Source: DATJSN01 sp035504095
GTDB lineage: Bacteria; Planctomycetota; Phycisphaerae; WQYP01
DNA length: 31,866 nucleotides
Assembly: GCA_035504095.1 (NCBI GenBank)
Contig: DATJSN010000025.1
Location: 1 to 31,866 of the forward strand
Direction: 5' to 3'
Of this stretch, positions 1 to 6,598 are shown in pieces. Each line of letters begins with the position of its first letter. Within the stretch, counting starts at the first letter, position 1. The notes beneath the pieces are model-generated. The model was not told where the DNA came from. It was given only the letters and a program-made list of their open reading frames with translations, and searched no databases. Both the position numbers and the translations under genes were made by a program.

Positions 1-351
1 GTCGAGGACTTAGAGAAGGGACGGTTTGGTTCGATCAACGAGGTACGGGCCCATTATGAGATTACCGGTTCCATGACGGTCCAGAAGTGGTTGACCCAGT
101 ACGGGAAGAATCATTTGCAGGCCAAGGTAGTACGTGTGGAAAAGCCGGACGAAAAAGATCGGATTCGTGAATACCAGCGACAGATTGCGCAATTGGAGCG
201 TGCCTTAGGGCAAACGCAGGCGGAGAACGTGTTGAACGCGGCCTTTCTGAAGCTGGCGTGCGAGGAATTAGGTCAGGATGTGGAGACGTTTAAAAAAAAG
301 TCCGATGGGCGGCGGTCCACACCGCCGGAACACAACGACCGCGAGGCGTGA
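1..351 (+). CDS. IS3-family transposase OrfA, 5' partial
   Basis: The reading frame is open from base 1 and codes for the C-terminal 116 residues of OrfA. The first part (FGSINEVRAHYEITGSMTVQ) has the helix-turn-helix character of the DNA-binding domain that recognises the element's ends. A heptad leucine stretch follows (around YQRQIAQLERALGQTQAEN), as expected for the OrfA coiled coil used in multimerisation. The 3' end carries the A-run where ribosomes are expected to slip into orfB. The start codon is outside the window. Assignment to IS3 rests on this layout together with the DDE protein that follows. Confidence 0.8.
   Translation, partial: VEDLEKGRFGSINEVRAHYEITGSMTVQKWLTQYGKNHLQAKVVRVEKPDEKDRIREYQRQIAQLERALGQTQAENVLNAAFLKLACEELGQDVETFKKKSDGRRSTPPEHNDREA
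294..300 (+). other. Programmed -1 frameshift site A AAA AAG in IS3 orfA
   Basis: In the orfA frame the codons read TTT AAA AAA AAG, giving the slippery heptamer A AAA AAG used by IS3 elements to make the OrfAB fusion transposase. The -1 frame has a TAA at 291-293, just before the slip point, and is then open through the start of orfB. That is what a functional -1 site needs. No stimulatory hairpin was identified with certainty. Confidence 0.7.
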
Positions 352-1168
352 AGATGCTCTGTCGACTGGTGGGGATGACCCGGCAGAACTATTACCATCA
401 ACGGCGGGTGCGGGCGCATCGGACAATAGATGAACAGTTGACACTGGCCTTAATCCAGCAGGAACGAGCACGTCAACCCCGTTTGGGTGCACGCAAGTTG
501 TTGCATCTGGTGAGTCCGGAGTTAAAAGCGGCAGAGATACAGATCGGGCGGGATCGCTTTTTCGGCTTATTACGGCGGCATCAACTGTTGATTCAACGGT
601 CCCGGCGCGGCGCCCGCACGACTTACAGCCGCCATGGATTTGCGGTCTATCCCAACGTCGCCAAAGCGATGACCTGACCGGTCCGCATCAGTTGCTGGCC
701 AGCGATATCACCTACATCCGCACGGTGGAAGGCTTTATGTATTTATGCTTGGTGATGGATGCGTTCAGCCGAAAGATCGTGGGATTTGACAGCAGTGATC
801 GGTTGGAGATGCAAGGCGCTTTACGGGCTTTATCGATGGCCTTGAAACAGTTGCCCGCCGAAGCCCGAGCCACCCATCATTCGGATCGTGGGATTCAATA
901 TTGCTGCCAGGCGTATATCCAGCAACTGCAGGCGGCGGGCGTGGGCATCAGCATGACCGAAGAGAACCACTGCTACGAGAACAGTCAGGTGGAGCGATTG
1001 AACGGGATTCTCAAGCAGGAATATGGCTTGGGCGAGACCTTCGCCAGCAAGGCCTTGGTCAAGCCGGCGGTGGCCGAGGCGGTGCTGTTGTACAATCAGT
1101 ACCGTCCGCACACGGCCCTGGGCTATCGAATGCCTGAGCAGGTGCATCTGGGCGAAGCGGCGGCGTAA
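300..1168 (+). pseudogene. IS3-family transposase OrfB, interrupted by a frame lesion near 665
   Basis: The N-terminal part (to the TGA at 675-677) has the OrfB start pattern CRLVGMTRQNYYHQRR. The catalytic part continues in another frame from about 662 to 1168. DDE residues are visible: the D of LLASDITYIR, the D of HHSDRGIQY, and the E of NSQVERLNG, with 35 residues between the last two. The two halves join well if one base is restored near 665, next to AAA (giving K-S-D-D-L-T-G-P), so a single-base deletion in an A-run is the simplest cause. A sequencing or assembly error is also possible. Apart from this, the integrase core is intact to the natural stop. Confidence 0.8.
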
Positions 1169-1216
1169 TCTTCCGCCCTCCGGTCGCCCTTCGGGCTCCC
1201 TTCGCGGCGGAAGATT
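1167..1216 (+). terminator. Strong hairpin immediately after transposase stop
   Basis: An 11-bp perfect stem (AATCTTCCGCC at 1167-1177 paired with GGCGGAAGATT at 1206-1216) starts inside the transposase stop codon. There is no clear T-run after it, so it may be a structural barrier or transcript-stabilising hairpin rather than a textbook intrinsic terminator. Confidence 0.4.
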
Positions 1217-1238
1217 CAGAAGGATACAGGAAATAAAA

Positions 1239-1265
1239 GTGACAACTTTAGACCAGGACTTGACA
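1239..1265 (+). repeat. Putative right terminal inverted repeat of the IS3 element
   Basis: This segment starts GTGACAACTTTAG and ends GACTTGACA. It lies between the transposase hairpin and unrelated repeat DNA and ends in CA, as IS3 ends do. The partner left end is not in the window, so the boundary is inferred. Confidence 0.45.
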
Positions 1266-1266
1266 C

Positions 1267-1290
1267 GATCCGCAGATTGCGCGGATTAAC
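1267..1290 (+). repeat. Dispersed ATCCGC/GCGGAT palindromic repeat, copy 1
   Basis: ATCCGCAGATTGCGCGGAT is an imperfect palindrome. Closely related copies are at 24862-24886 and 26137-26161, each next to ACCACAA-type sequence. It lies directly beside the inferred IS right end. Confidence 0.6.
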
Positions 1291-1381
1291 ACAGATTATA
1301 TCACCACAACGAAGGCTACATTTTGTTGCTCCAGGTCCAAAGATATACAGCCTTATCATCCCTGTTATTTTGGGCCGCCGA

Positions 1382-1514
1382 GGCGTGACAACGTGACAAT
1401 CCCTTAATTTCCAGCATATTTTGTATTTTTCAACCGTGACATCATTTTCATTTGTCACTCTTAAAAAGTGTAAATAAACCCTATATTTACCGATGTTGTC
1501 ACGCCGTCACGGTT
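1382..1514. repeat. Interleaved inverted repeats in gene-free DNA
   Basis: GGCGTGACAAC (1382-1392) is the reverse complement of 1495-1505. AACCGTGAC (1432-1440) is the reverse complement of 1506-1514. The order A-B-A'-B' with A' and B' contiguous is a pseudoknot-like layout. No reading frame in 1266-1640 looks coding. This could be a protein-binding region, since GTGACA/TGTCAC occurs several times, or a structured transcript. Confidence 0.4.
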
Positions 1515-1562
1515 GCGTTTTCCCCGTGCTCCGGCAATACCTCTCGAACGCGTAACGAAACG

Positions 1563-1623
1563 ATCCCGATGGCCGTCGGGATTACGCTGCGGGGCGCAGC
1601 GTGAGCATCGAAGCACAAATGCT
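1563..1623. repeat. Three tandem hairpins
   Basis: Three consecutive stem-loops are visible: ATCCCGA/TCGGGAT (1563-1569 with 1576-1582), ACGCTGCG/CGCAGCGT with a 3-base loop (1584-1591 with 1595-1602), and AGCAT/ATGCT (1604-1608 with 1619-1623). They lie just before the foldback element at 1672. The function is unknown; a structured RNA or remains of a repeat element are both possible. Confidence 0.4.
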
Positions 1624-1671
1624 ACGGCACCGCTTAGTATTTACTTGTCAAAGAACCAGCCTTAAGAGGCT

Positions 1672-1860
1672 TTAGAGCAGTTCCACTCCAGCTATAGCGT
1701 CTGCGTCGCTTAAAGCGACCCTTCGGGTTGGCACAGACAGGGGCGTCCGCTGCGTCATCGCTCCGCGACGGGGTTTTGCAAACCCGCCTTGTCGCTCTTC
1801 CTTGCGGCCAACCCCGTCTACACCAACGCAGACGCCATATCTGGAGTGGAAAGGCTCTAA
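1672..1860. repeat. 189-bp foldback (MITE-like) element
   Basis: The ends form long inverted repeats: 1672-1706 pairs with 1826-1860 at 31 of 35 positions. Both ends read TTAGAGC/GCTCTAA. The termini would fit insertion with a TA duplication, with the element running GAGC to GCTC, as in IS630/mariner-derived MITEs. That is an inference from one copy. The interior includes a further hairpin around GGGTTTTGCAAACCC. There is no convincing coding capacity. A structured RNA gene is the alternative reading. Confidence 0.55.
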
Positions 1861-1881
1861 TACTGAATAGGCAAACCATCC

Positions 1882-1964
1882 GGCGCGGCGAAGCCACGCC
1901 GAGTTCAGAGACGGGAGTCGGTAGACGGGAGAAGTAGCCCCGGGTTTCCACCACGGGGCTGTAT
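1882..1964 (+). repeat. Hairpin-GGGAGACGG repeat, copy A, with AGCCCCG hairpin
   Basis: A GC-rich hairpin (GGCG...CGCC) is followed by GAG and units of the form ACGGGAGTCGG and AGACGGGAG. A 31-bp segment (1934-1964) then forms AGCCCCG/CGGGGCT around an 11-base loop. That segment is repeated exactly at 7489-7519. It belongs to a family with members near 3982, 4749, 7435, 22222 and 31721, all on this strand. Confidence 0.7.
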
Positions 1965-1965
1965 G

Positions 1966-2050
1966 GCTCAGGCTGGAGCCCTTCGACGCGACTCAAGGCA
2001 GGCGGCGATGCCGCGATTTGAAATTTCATAGTTCAGATTTCAGAAATTAT
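1966..2050. repeat. Dispersed CCCTTCGAC...CTCA and ATTTGAAATTT repeats
   Basis: GGAGCCCTTCGAC followed by GACTCAAGGCAGGC resembles segments at 2872-2895 and 26187-26210. ATTTGAAATTTCATAG and GATTTCAGAAATT resemble the repeat that is translated inside the uracil-DNA glycosylase gene at 21641-21680. Nothing here looks coding. Confidence 0.45.
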
Positions 2051-2070
2051 TAAAACCACGGATGCCGGGT

Positions 2071-2685
2071 TCAATGCCATTGGCGAACGTCGATGCAGGT
2101 CATGTCCGCGGCGCGGGCGGCCTCGATGCCTGGTTCGGCGTCTTCATAAACGACGCAATTTTCCGGAGGCACACCCAGCAGTTTCGCCGCCATTAAAAAC
2201 GTGTCCGGCGCCGGTTTGCCGTGCTGCACGTCATCGGCGCAGACAACCACGGGAAAGATTTTGTCAAAACCCACGGCCTGAAGCTGCTTATCCACCACGC
2301 GGTGCAGGCCGCCGCTGGCGACGGCAAGCCGGCGCTGGCCCTGTTCCCGGCGCACGATGGCCACAACCGATTCAATCAGGCGGATTTCGGGTATCTTTTC
2401 GATATAAGCTTGTTCCTTGTTGTGGGCAATTTGTTCCGCTTGTGCCGGCGAATTGGCCTGCGAGACCAGTATTTGAGCGATTTTGACGGTGGGAATGCCG
2501 GCCATGGAGTAGAAACGCTTTTCAGGAAATTCGATGCCGGCAGGCCCCAGCGCCGCCAGCCAGGCGCTATAGTGCGCGGGCATGGTATCCAGCAGCGTGC
2601 CGTCGCAATCGAAAATCAGCCCTTTGATTTCCGGCGGCAGGGGCGCTGTGGGGTCGGTCATCCAGCGGTTGTCATTTTGTGACAT
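2071..2685 (-). CDS. HAD-superfamily phosphatase/phosphomutase (beta-PGM-like)
   Basis: This 204-residue cytosolic protein has all four HAD motifs: DCDGTLLDT (nucleophile and acid aspartates), the V-A-S-G-G threonine/serine motif II, a lysine in GKPAPD, and YEDAEPG near the C-terminus. The helical cap between motifs I and II has the size of the beta-phosphoglucomutase / sugar-phosphatase subgroup. The substrate cannot be read from sequence; a sugar phosphate is likely. An upstream TTG would add 12 residues encoded by a repeat. The ATG at 2685 is chosen because a GAGA-type ribosome site precedes it and the conserved part begins soon after. It stands alone between two foldback elements. Confidence 0.85.
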   Translation of the reverse strand: MSQNDNRWMTDPTAPLPPEIKGLIFDCDGTLLDTMPAHYSAWLAALGPAGIEFPEKRFYSMAGIPTVKIAQILVSQANSPAQAEQIAHNKEQAYIEKIPEIRLIESVVAIVRREQGQRRLAVASGGLHRVVDKQLQAVGFDKIFPVVVCADDVQHGKPAPDTFLMAAKLLGVPPENCVVYEDAEPGIEAARAADMTCIDVRQWH

Positions 2686-2710
2686 TTTGATTCTCTTTTT
2701 TGATCTAAGG

Positions 2711-2928
2711 GCCTCTAACAAAACAAACCGGGGCGGTGATTGCCGATATCCGGAATCTGCTGAATTTATAACACGACGTACAAATTTTGTCGTTCGGGAA
2801 TTGCTGCCCCCGGCAAGCCGGGGGCTATCTGAAAAACATTGTTTTGGCTACGTTTTCGCTTGTAGCAGCCTGGAGCCCTTCGACCTGCTCAGGCTAAAGA
2901 GGCCGCTCTACCTCATTTTGTTAGAGGC
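2711..2928. repeat. Second foldback element between HAD and RNase H genes
   Basis: A perfect 13-bp inverted repeat, GCCTCTAACAAAA (2711-2723) and its complement (2916-2928), encloses about 190 bp. Inside are a tight 9-bp hairpin GCCCCCGGC/GCCGGGGGC and the dispersed GGAGCCCTTCGACC...CTCAGG sequence. The outer bases resemble the TTAGAGC ends of the element at 1672-1860, and a related half-end lies at 8996-9020 (CTAGAGCACCCTAACA). No gene lies inside. Confidence 0.5.
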
Positions 2929-2935
2929 TCTAGGT

Positions 2936-3922
2936 TTAGCGAACGCGTATAAGGTTTTCCGGATTCACGCCCAGCCGCTGGAAGTGCCCCGCGGCCTGCG
3001 AGAGCCAACGCTGCGCATCACTATAATAACCGGCGGTAGGAACAAGATCGGGGATTTTCAGCGTCCACCAGGAGTTAAAGCTATCCATAAAAAGCTCACG
3101 CAGGTATTTACAAAGCATGCTGGCCAACGCCGTGGCCATGCAGGCGTTCTCCGCTTTTTCGCGGAAAATCAAAAAGCTTTGCCGCGAACCTTCCCGAACT
3201 AAATAGCTGCTTTGCTGGTGCGTTTCATCGATAACCTTCAGCGCCGCACCGGGAAAAGTTCTCAATAGAAGCGGCACGTAGTGGTCACGCGCCCCCTGTT
3301 TATCAATTACCGCCATCAGTCCGTCTTCGCCGAACCGCTGATGAAGATTCCAGAGATGGGCCATGGTGAAACCGGCCAGAACCGCGGCTTTGTTTGCGGC
3401 AGCGCCGGCAAGACGATTAAATTCCGCTTCATCCACCACGCGCGCCCACAGGCCGGCCAGGCCAATCCCGGCCCCGGCCATGGCGCCGCGCAGCAGGTTG
3501 GCGGCGATATCCACTCCTCCCTCCTGGCAGAAGCGCGGCAGCGCTCGCTGGTCGTGGGCATACCAGTGCAGAGCGCCGGCGCTGGGAGATTCCTGTCCGC
3601 AAAGCCGCATCAGGTCCTCGCGCCGCCGGAATGCGTCCGGGTGCGCATTGGGCAACAAGCGCGCCATGGCCAGGACCGCCCGCTCCAGATGGGCCAGCCC
3701 GCCGGAAAGACGATATACAAGTTTGCTGTCAGCGATGATAAGTTTGCCGCCGCGAACCGGCGGCCTGGTGGTTATTGCACTGCGAAGTTTTTTTGCCAGC
3801 GCGCCGGCGACGGAAACGTCGGCGGGATCCAGCCGGCCCTCCAGAGAAAAAGCGCTGGCGGAAATCACCAACGGCCCGAGCACCGGTCCATATCCCGCTT
3901 CATCTATTCCCGCGACGATCAT
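2936..3922 (-). CDS. RNase HII/HIII-like protein with DEAGYGP active-site motif
   Basis: The start IVAGIDEAGYGPVLGPLVIS matches the RNase HII active-site segment (usually GIDEAGRGPLAGP), which supplies the first Asp-Glu pair. It is followed by an ADSK motif and, about 200 residues on, VIDKQGARDHY (third Asp) and TALASMLCKYLRE, the family's C-terminal signature. It would cleave RNA in RNA-DNA hybrids and remove misincorporated ribonucleotides. At 328 residues it is well over the ~200 of typical RNase HII, through insertions in the middle, and the usual Arg of GRGP is Tyr. The ATG at 3922 is preferred over an upstream GTG because GGAG precedes it and the motif starts four residues later. Confidence 0.75.
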   Translation of the reverse strand: MIVAGIDEAGYGPVLGPLVISASAFSLEGRLDPADVSVAGALAKKLRSAITTRPPVRGGKLIIADSKLVYRLSGGLAHLERAVLAMARLLPNAHPDAFRRREDLMRLCGQESPSAGALHWYAHDQRALPRFCQEGGVDIAANLLRGAMAGAGIGLAGLWARVVDEAEFNRLAGAAANKAAVLAGFTMAHLWNLHQRFGEDGLMAVIDKQGARDHYVPLLLRTFPGAALKVIDETHQQSSYLVREGSRQSFLIFREKAENACMATALASMLCKYLRELFMDSFNSWWTLKIPDLVPTAGYYSDAQRWLSQAAGHFQRLGVNPENLIRVR

Positions 3923-3981
3923 GCTGCTCCATGGCTTGGGTTTTGGGCATTTCACCGCGAAGCGTGGAAGATTGCAAAGGG

Positions 3982-4029
3982 GGCGGCGCTGTGGCGCCGA
4001 GTAGGGAGTCGGGTGTAGGGAGACGGGGG
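3982..4029 (+). repeat. Hairpin-GGGAGACGG repeat, copy B
   Basis: The stem GGCGC-TGTG-GCGCC is followed by GAGTAGGGAGTCGGG and TGTAGGGAGACGGG. It fills the gap between the RNase H-like gene and the PIN-toxin gene. Confidence 0.7.
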
Positions 4030-4032
4030 CAA

Positions 4033-4419
4033 CTAAGATCGTCTATATGGCTGGACGGTACTCAAACCGGGAATCGCAGCAAAATGTTTCTGGTTGAATG
4101 TGTGAAGAGGCGTGTTCAGGGAAACAGCTAGTTGTCCAATTAAAGCATCGAGTATTCCGATGTTGTGACTCAGGCGACCGTCCGCATAGATCGCAAGCGC
4201 CTGATCGGCGACCTGCGGCGACGGCCACAACAAGGGAAAAGGACTGATAAATTCTCGTACGACCATCAATTCGCGTTTGTCGGTACAGCCCTGGATCAGC
4301 TCCATTACAACAAAACCCGGGATATAAATTTCTTCGCCGGCCCGGCTGGCAAGCCAGGCCGTTGCTGGTGAGTACTGACGTAATAAATCGATAAGAATAT
4401 CCGTGTCGAGCAGGAGCAA
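4033..4419 (-). CDS. vapC: PIN-domain toxin, VapC-like ribonuclease
   Basis: A single-domain PIN protein of about 128 residues starting LLLDTDILIDLL. The acidic metal-binding residues expected of VapC toxins are visible: Asp in LLDTD, Glu in VVMELIQG, and Asp in GILDALIGQLA. Such toxins cleave tRNA or rRNA when freed from their antitoxin. A GTG at 4434 would start 5 codons earlier, overlapping the antitoxin stop. The TTG at 4419 is preferred because GGAGGGG sits just upstream at the right spacing and the conserved LLLDTD then begins the protein. Either start implies translational coupling to the antitoxin gene. Confidence 0.85.
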   Translation of the reverse strand: MLLLDTDILIDLLRQYSPATAWLASRAGEEIYIPGFVVMELIQGCTDKRELMVVREFISPFPLLWPSPQVADQALAIYADGRLSHNIGILDALIGQLAVSLNTPLHTFNQKHFAAIPGLSTVQPYRRS

Positions 4420-4421
4420 TA

Positions 4422-4655
4422 TCAGCCCCTCCACCGTGCCTGGGCCTGCTGACGGAGCTGACGGGCGTATTCGACAGAATCCCCGATGTTAGCGTGATCT
4501 TTCCATAAACCAATCAATCTTGATTCAAGAAGATCCCTTCCGGTCATAGGCCGCCTGCTTTCCACGGATATAAATAATGGAGCATCCTTAGGAAGATTGA
4601 CAGGCTCATCGGGGACAATGGTCTTGCCGTCGAAATGCGCTCTAATCATTGTCAT
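4422..4655 (-). CDS. AF2212/DUF104-like antitoxin partner of the PIN toxin
   Basis: This 77-residue protein begins MTMIRAHFDGKTIVPDEPVN, the beta-strand-rich start typical of AF2212/PG0164 (DUF104) proteins that pair with PIN toxins. The C-terminal half (DLLESRLIGLW...YARQLRQQAQARW) is helical and basic, suited to wrapping the toxin. The start has AAGGTG five bases upstream. The gene ends inside or immediately beside the toxin's translation start, the normal antitoxin-first order. The operon is probably autoregulated from the promoter just upstream, although this family's DNA-binding role is less settled than that of AbrB-type VapB proteins. Confidence 0.75.
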   Translation of the reverse strand: MTMIRAHFDGKTIVPDEPVNLPKDAPLFISVESRRPMTGRDLLESRLIGLWKDHANIGDSVEYARQLRQQAQARWRG

Positions 4656-4674
4656 TCAATCACCTTAGCACAAT

Positions 4675-4683
4675 ATTATATCA
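4675..4683 (-). promoter_or_regulatory. Extended -10 promoter of the toxin-antitoxin operon
   Basis: On the minus strand the sequence reads TGATATAAT, a perfect TGnTATAAT extended -10. It would give a short leader of about 15 bases before the antitoxin ATG. No good -35 is present, which is compatible with an extended -10 promoter. Confidence 0.55.
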
Positions 4684-4748
4684 TATGTATAGAAGAAATG
4701 AATTATTAATTCCGGCCAGAAATGGCGTCTACGCGGCACGGCGGTGTG

Positions 4749-4797
4749 GCGGCGCTGCGGTGCCGAGTAGGGAGACGGGTGTTGGGAGAATGGGCGG
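4749..4797 (+). repeat. Hairpin-GGGAGACGG repeat, copy C
   Basis: GGCGC-TGCG-GTGCC (one G-T pair) is followed by GAGTAGGGAGACGGG and TGTTGGGAGAATGGG. It lies in the gene-free stretch upstream of the toxin-antitoxin operon. Confidence 0.65.
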
Positions 4798-4826
4798 GTT
4801 CTCCGCCATTTTCAGTGTTCAGACGT

Positions 4827-4900
4827 TTTAACACGGAGGACACAGAGGCGCGAATTTGATATTTGATATTTCACATGCTTTAACGCGGAGGACACGGGGG
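4827..4900 (+). repeat. Two CGGAGGACAC dispersed repeats
   Basis: TTTAACACGGAGGACACAG (from 4827) and TTTAACGCGGAGGACACGG (from 4880) are near-identical units flanking GATATTTGATATTTCAC. A related unit, TTCACCACGGAGGACACGG, is at 29171. The rest of 4656-4960 shows no gene. Confidence 0.55.
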
Positions 4901-4960
4901 CTCCAGGTTTTTCTTCTTTGACTTGTCTGTTCCCTGTAGCCTATTCCCTCTCCCCTAAGC

Positions 4961-5398
4961 TCATACTCTACCGTAGATATATTCATGTAAATGGTGAATG
5001 ACGATTTCCTGTTCGCTGGCGTGGCGGGCGTTTAAATCGCCGATGGAAACCAACCCGACCATTCGCCCCTCGGCGTCGCACACCGGCAGGTGCCGAACGC
5101 GATGGCTCATCATGATCGCGCTGGCCTCTTCCAGCGTGGTTTCCGGCGGGCAGCAGATCACCTCGGTGGTCATCACATCGTAGACGCGCACGTTGCGCGG
5201 TTCTTTCTCTTCCGCGACCACGCGCATCAGAATGTCGCGCTCGGAAAGAATTCCGACAAAATTGTCGCCCTGCATGACGATGAGCGAGCCAATGCGATGG
5301 CGATTCATTTTTTGCGTCGCCTCCAGAACGCTGGCTTCGGGATTGATCGCGTGAATGCGCGCGGATTTTTCCGCAAGAATACTGGCAACAGTGCTCAT
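4961..5398 (-). CDS. CBS-domain pair protein
   Basis: A 145-residue protein made almost wholly of two CBS domains in tandem. The first runs from about residue 15 to 70 (SARIHAINPEASVLEA...FVGILSERDILMRV). The second runs from about 80 to 135 (DVMTTEVICCPPETTLEEA...MVGLVSIGDLN). Such stand-alone pairs bind adenine nucleotides and act as energy sensors or modulators of a partner protein; the partner is not evident here. The ATG at 5398 is chosen because GGAGG lies seven bases upstream and the upstream extension is AT-rich promoter DNA. The gene is transcribed alone, 250 bp downstream of the response-regulator gene. Confidence 0.85.
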   Translation of the reverse strand: MSTVASILAEKSARIHAINPEASVLEATQKMNRHRIGSLIVMQGDNFVGILSERDILMRVVAEEKEPRNVRVYDVMTTEVICCPPETTLEEASAIMMSHRVRHLPVCDAEGRMVGLVSIGDLNARHASEQEIVIHHLHEYIYGRV

Positions 5399-5468
5399 GA
5401 TAAATCCTCCAATAACCGAAATGTTTTTGCCGCGTCGCCGCCAGGCCGCGCGGGCTGCTACCTTTGTC

Positions 5469-5498
5469 ACTATACCCAGGTCATATATAAAATTGCAA
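5469..5498 (-). promoter_or_regulatory. Sigma-70-type promoter for the CBS gene
   Basis: On the minus strand TTGCAA (5493-5498) is followed after 18 bases by TATAGT (5469-5474). The start point would leave a leader of roughly 60 bases before the GGAGG-ATG at 5398. Confidence 0.5.
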
Positions 5499-5650
5499 TA
5501 TTGTGAATAAATTAACAATCTATTTTCTTAAATCGCGTGCTTTGCTCTTAATCGGGAATTTATCTATAGGCGGTGTTCGTGAAAATTTGAACGCAGTTTT
5601 CCCCTTTTCGGGCTCGCGCGGCGCCGCCGTGGGGTGGGGTCTTGAGCTTT

Positions 5651-6598
5651 TTAGTCTGGTTTGCTGCTGTTTTGTTTGGTTTGGGCTGTAACGGGAATCA
5701 CGTTTCCGTCGGAGGGTGAAATCATTCCGCCGGGGCGAAATCGGCGCTGCGCGCGCAACGCGGCATGCGCGTCATCCTGGCCGTTGCAAGTAAACGCGCC
5801 TATCTGAATAAACAAATCCCATAGCTGCTGAAGTGGAGACGGGGGAAGGTTCTTTTTCTTCCCGTTTTGTGCGTTAATCACCACCCCGATGATCCCCGGG
5901 CTGTCCTCTGTGATCGTATAGAAAACACCGCCGCCGCTGTTAGGCTGTGAAAGCCCGTCGGCGGGTTCGATTGTGTAAGTTACGTTAAACGTTTGATGGT
6001 CCTGGGAGGCGGGGGCAATGGCGACGGGGACTGGCTCGGCGTACTGGAAAAGCTGAAGGAAGGCTTTGCGAACCTGCTGGAGAGCTGCGTCATCAATCGC
6101 GGTGCGGCCCACCAGTTCCGCCAGCATTTCGTTGAGATTGCGGCTGGCCTCTTTTGTATTTTCCGCCGTAATGTGGATCTTTCCTGTCGCGGGTAGCTGG
6201 GCAAGCGCCTTATGCCACCGCTGGGCTTCACGAACTTTTTCCACGGCCTGTTCCGGAGAATACGGTTTGGAAATGTGGCTGAAGGCCCCGGCGGTGAACG
6301 CCTTCTTCATATGAGCGCCCTCGCACATACAGGTCAGGAATATGACTGGGATGTCGCAGGTTATTCGGCTGGATTTGAGGGCCCGGCAGACATCGTAACC
6401 GTTTTTGTCGGGCAACATGACGTCGAGAATGATTACGTCCGGGTGCAGATTGCGGGCCATAAGCAGGCCGTCTTCGGCCGTTAGCGCCTGGTGGTACCCA
6501 AAACCCGCCGCGTGTAAATATTCGCCGAAAATCGCGTTGAGCTCGGCGTCATCGTCGATAACAAGAACTTCGGTACACATGCAACCCTCATTCGCCAT
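5651..6598 (-). CDS. Response regulator with receiver domain and unrecognised C-terminal half
   Basis: Residues 10-125 form a CheY-like receiver: acidic triad D15-D16-D17, phosphoacceptor D59 in IILDVMLPDKNG, T89, and K111 in SKPYSP. A helical linker follows (about 145-185). Residues 195-315 then form a region I do not recognise, with a predicted beta-rich core (FNVTYTIEPADG...GVFYTITEDSPGIIGVVI) and a basic Gln/Lys-rich tail. No HTH, GGDEF, HD-GYP or kinase signature is visible, so the output is unknown. No histidine kinase gene is adjacent, so it is an orphan. An inner ATG at 6580, preceded by GAGGG, may be the true start because it places the receiver directly at the N-terminus. Confidence 0.8.
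   Translation of the reverse strand: MANEGCMCTEVLVIDDDAELNAIFGEYLHAAGFGYHQALTAEDGLLMARNLHPDVIILDVMLPDKNGYDVCRALKSSRITCDIPVIFLTCMCEGAHMKKAFTAGAFSHISKPYSPEQAVEKVREAQRWHKALAQLPATGKIHITAENTKEASRNLNEMLAELVGRTAIDDAALQQVRKAFLQLFQYAEPVPVAIAPASQDHQTFNVTYTIEPADGLSQPNSGGGVFYTITEDSPGIIGVVINAQNGKKKNLPPSPLQQLWDLFIQIGAFTCNGQDDAHAALRAQRRFRPGGMISPSDGNVIPVTAQTKQNSSKPD

Larger units (their letters stand above)
1..1265 (+). mobile_element. IS3-family insertion sequence, left end outside the window
   Basis: The element contains an orfA/orfB pair in the usual IS3 arrangement: an HTH/coiled-coil OrfA, an A-rich -1 frameshift site, and a DDE integrase-type OrfB. A right terminal repeat seems to end at about 1265 in TGACA, inferred from the IS3-type CA end and from the change to unrelated repeat DNA just after it. 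The left inverted repeat and OrfA start lie before base 1, so neither the target duplication nor the full length can be seen. orfB has an extra frame lesion, so this copy is probably inactive unless complemented. Confidence 0.85.

Noticed and set aside
1266..1560. Search for tRNA or other known RNA genes in the long gaps
   Set aside because: No cloverleaf, CCA end or other known RNA signature was found by eye here or in the other intergenic regions.
1634..2029. 131-codon minus-strand frame in the foldback region
   Set aside because: Its translation is that of dispersed repeats (for example SPVVETRGYFSRLPTPVS); no independent protein signal.
3281..4018. 245-codon plus-strand frame over the RNase H-like gene
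   Set aside because: Antisense shadow of a gene with clear catalytic motifs.
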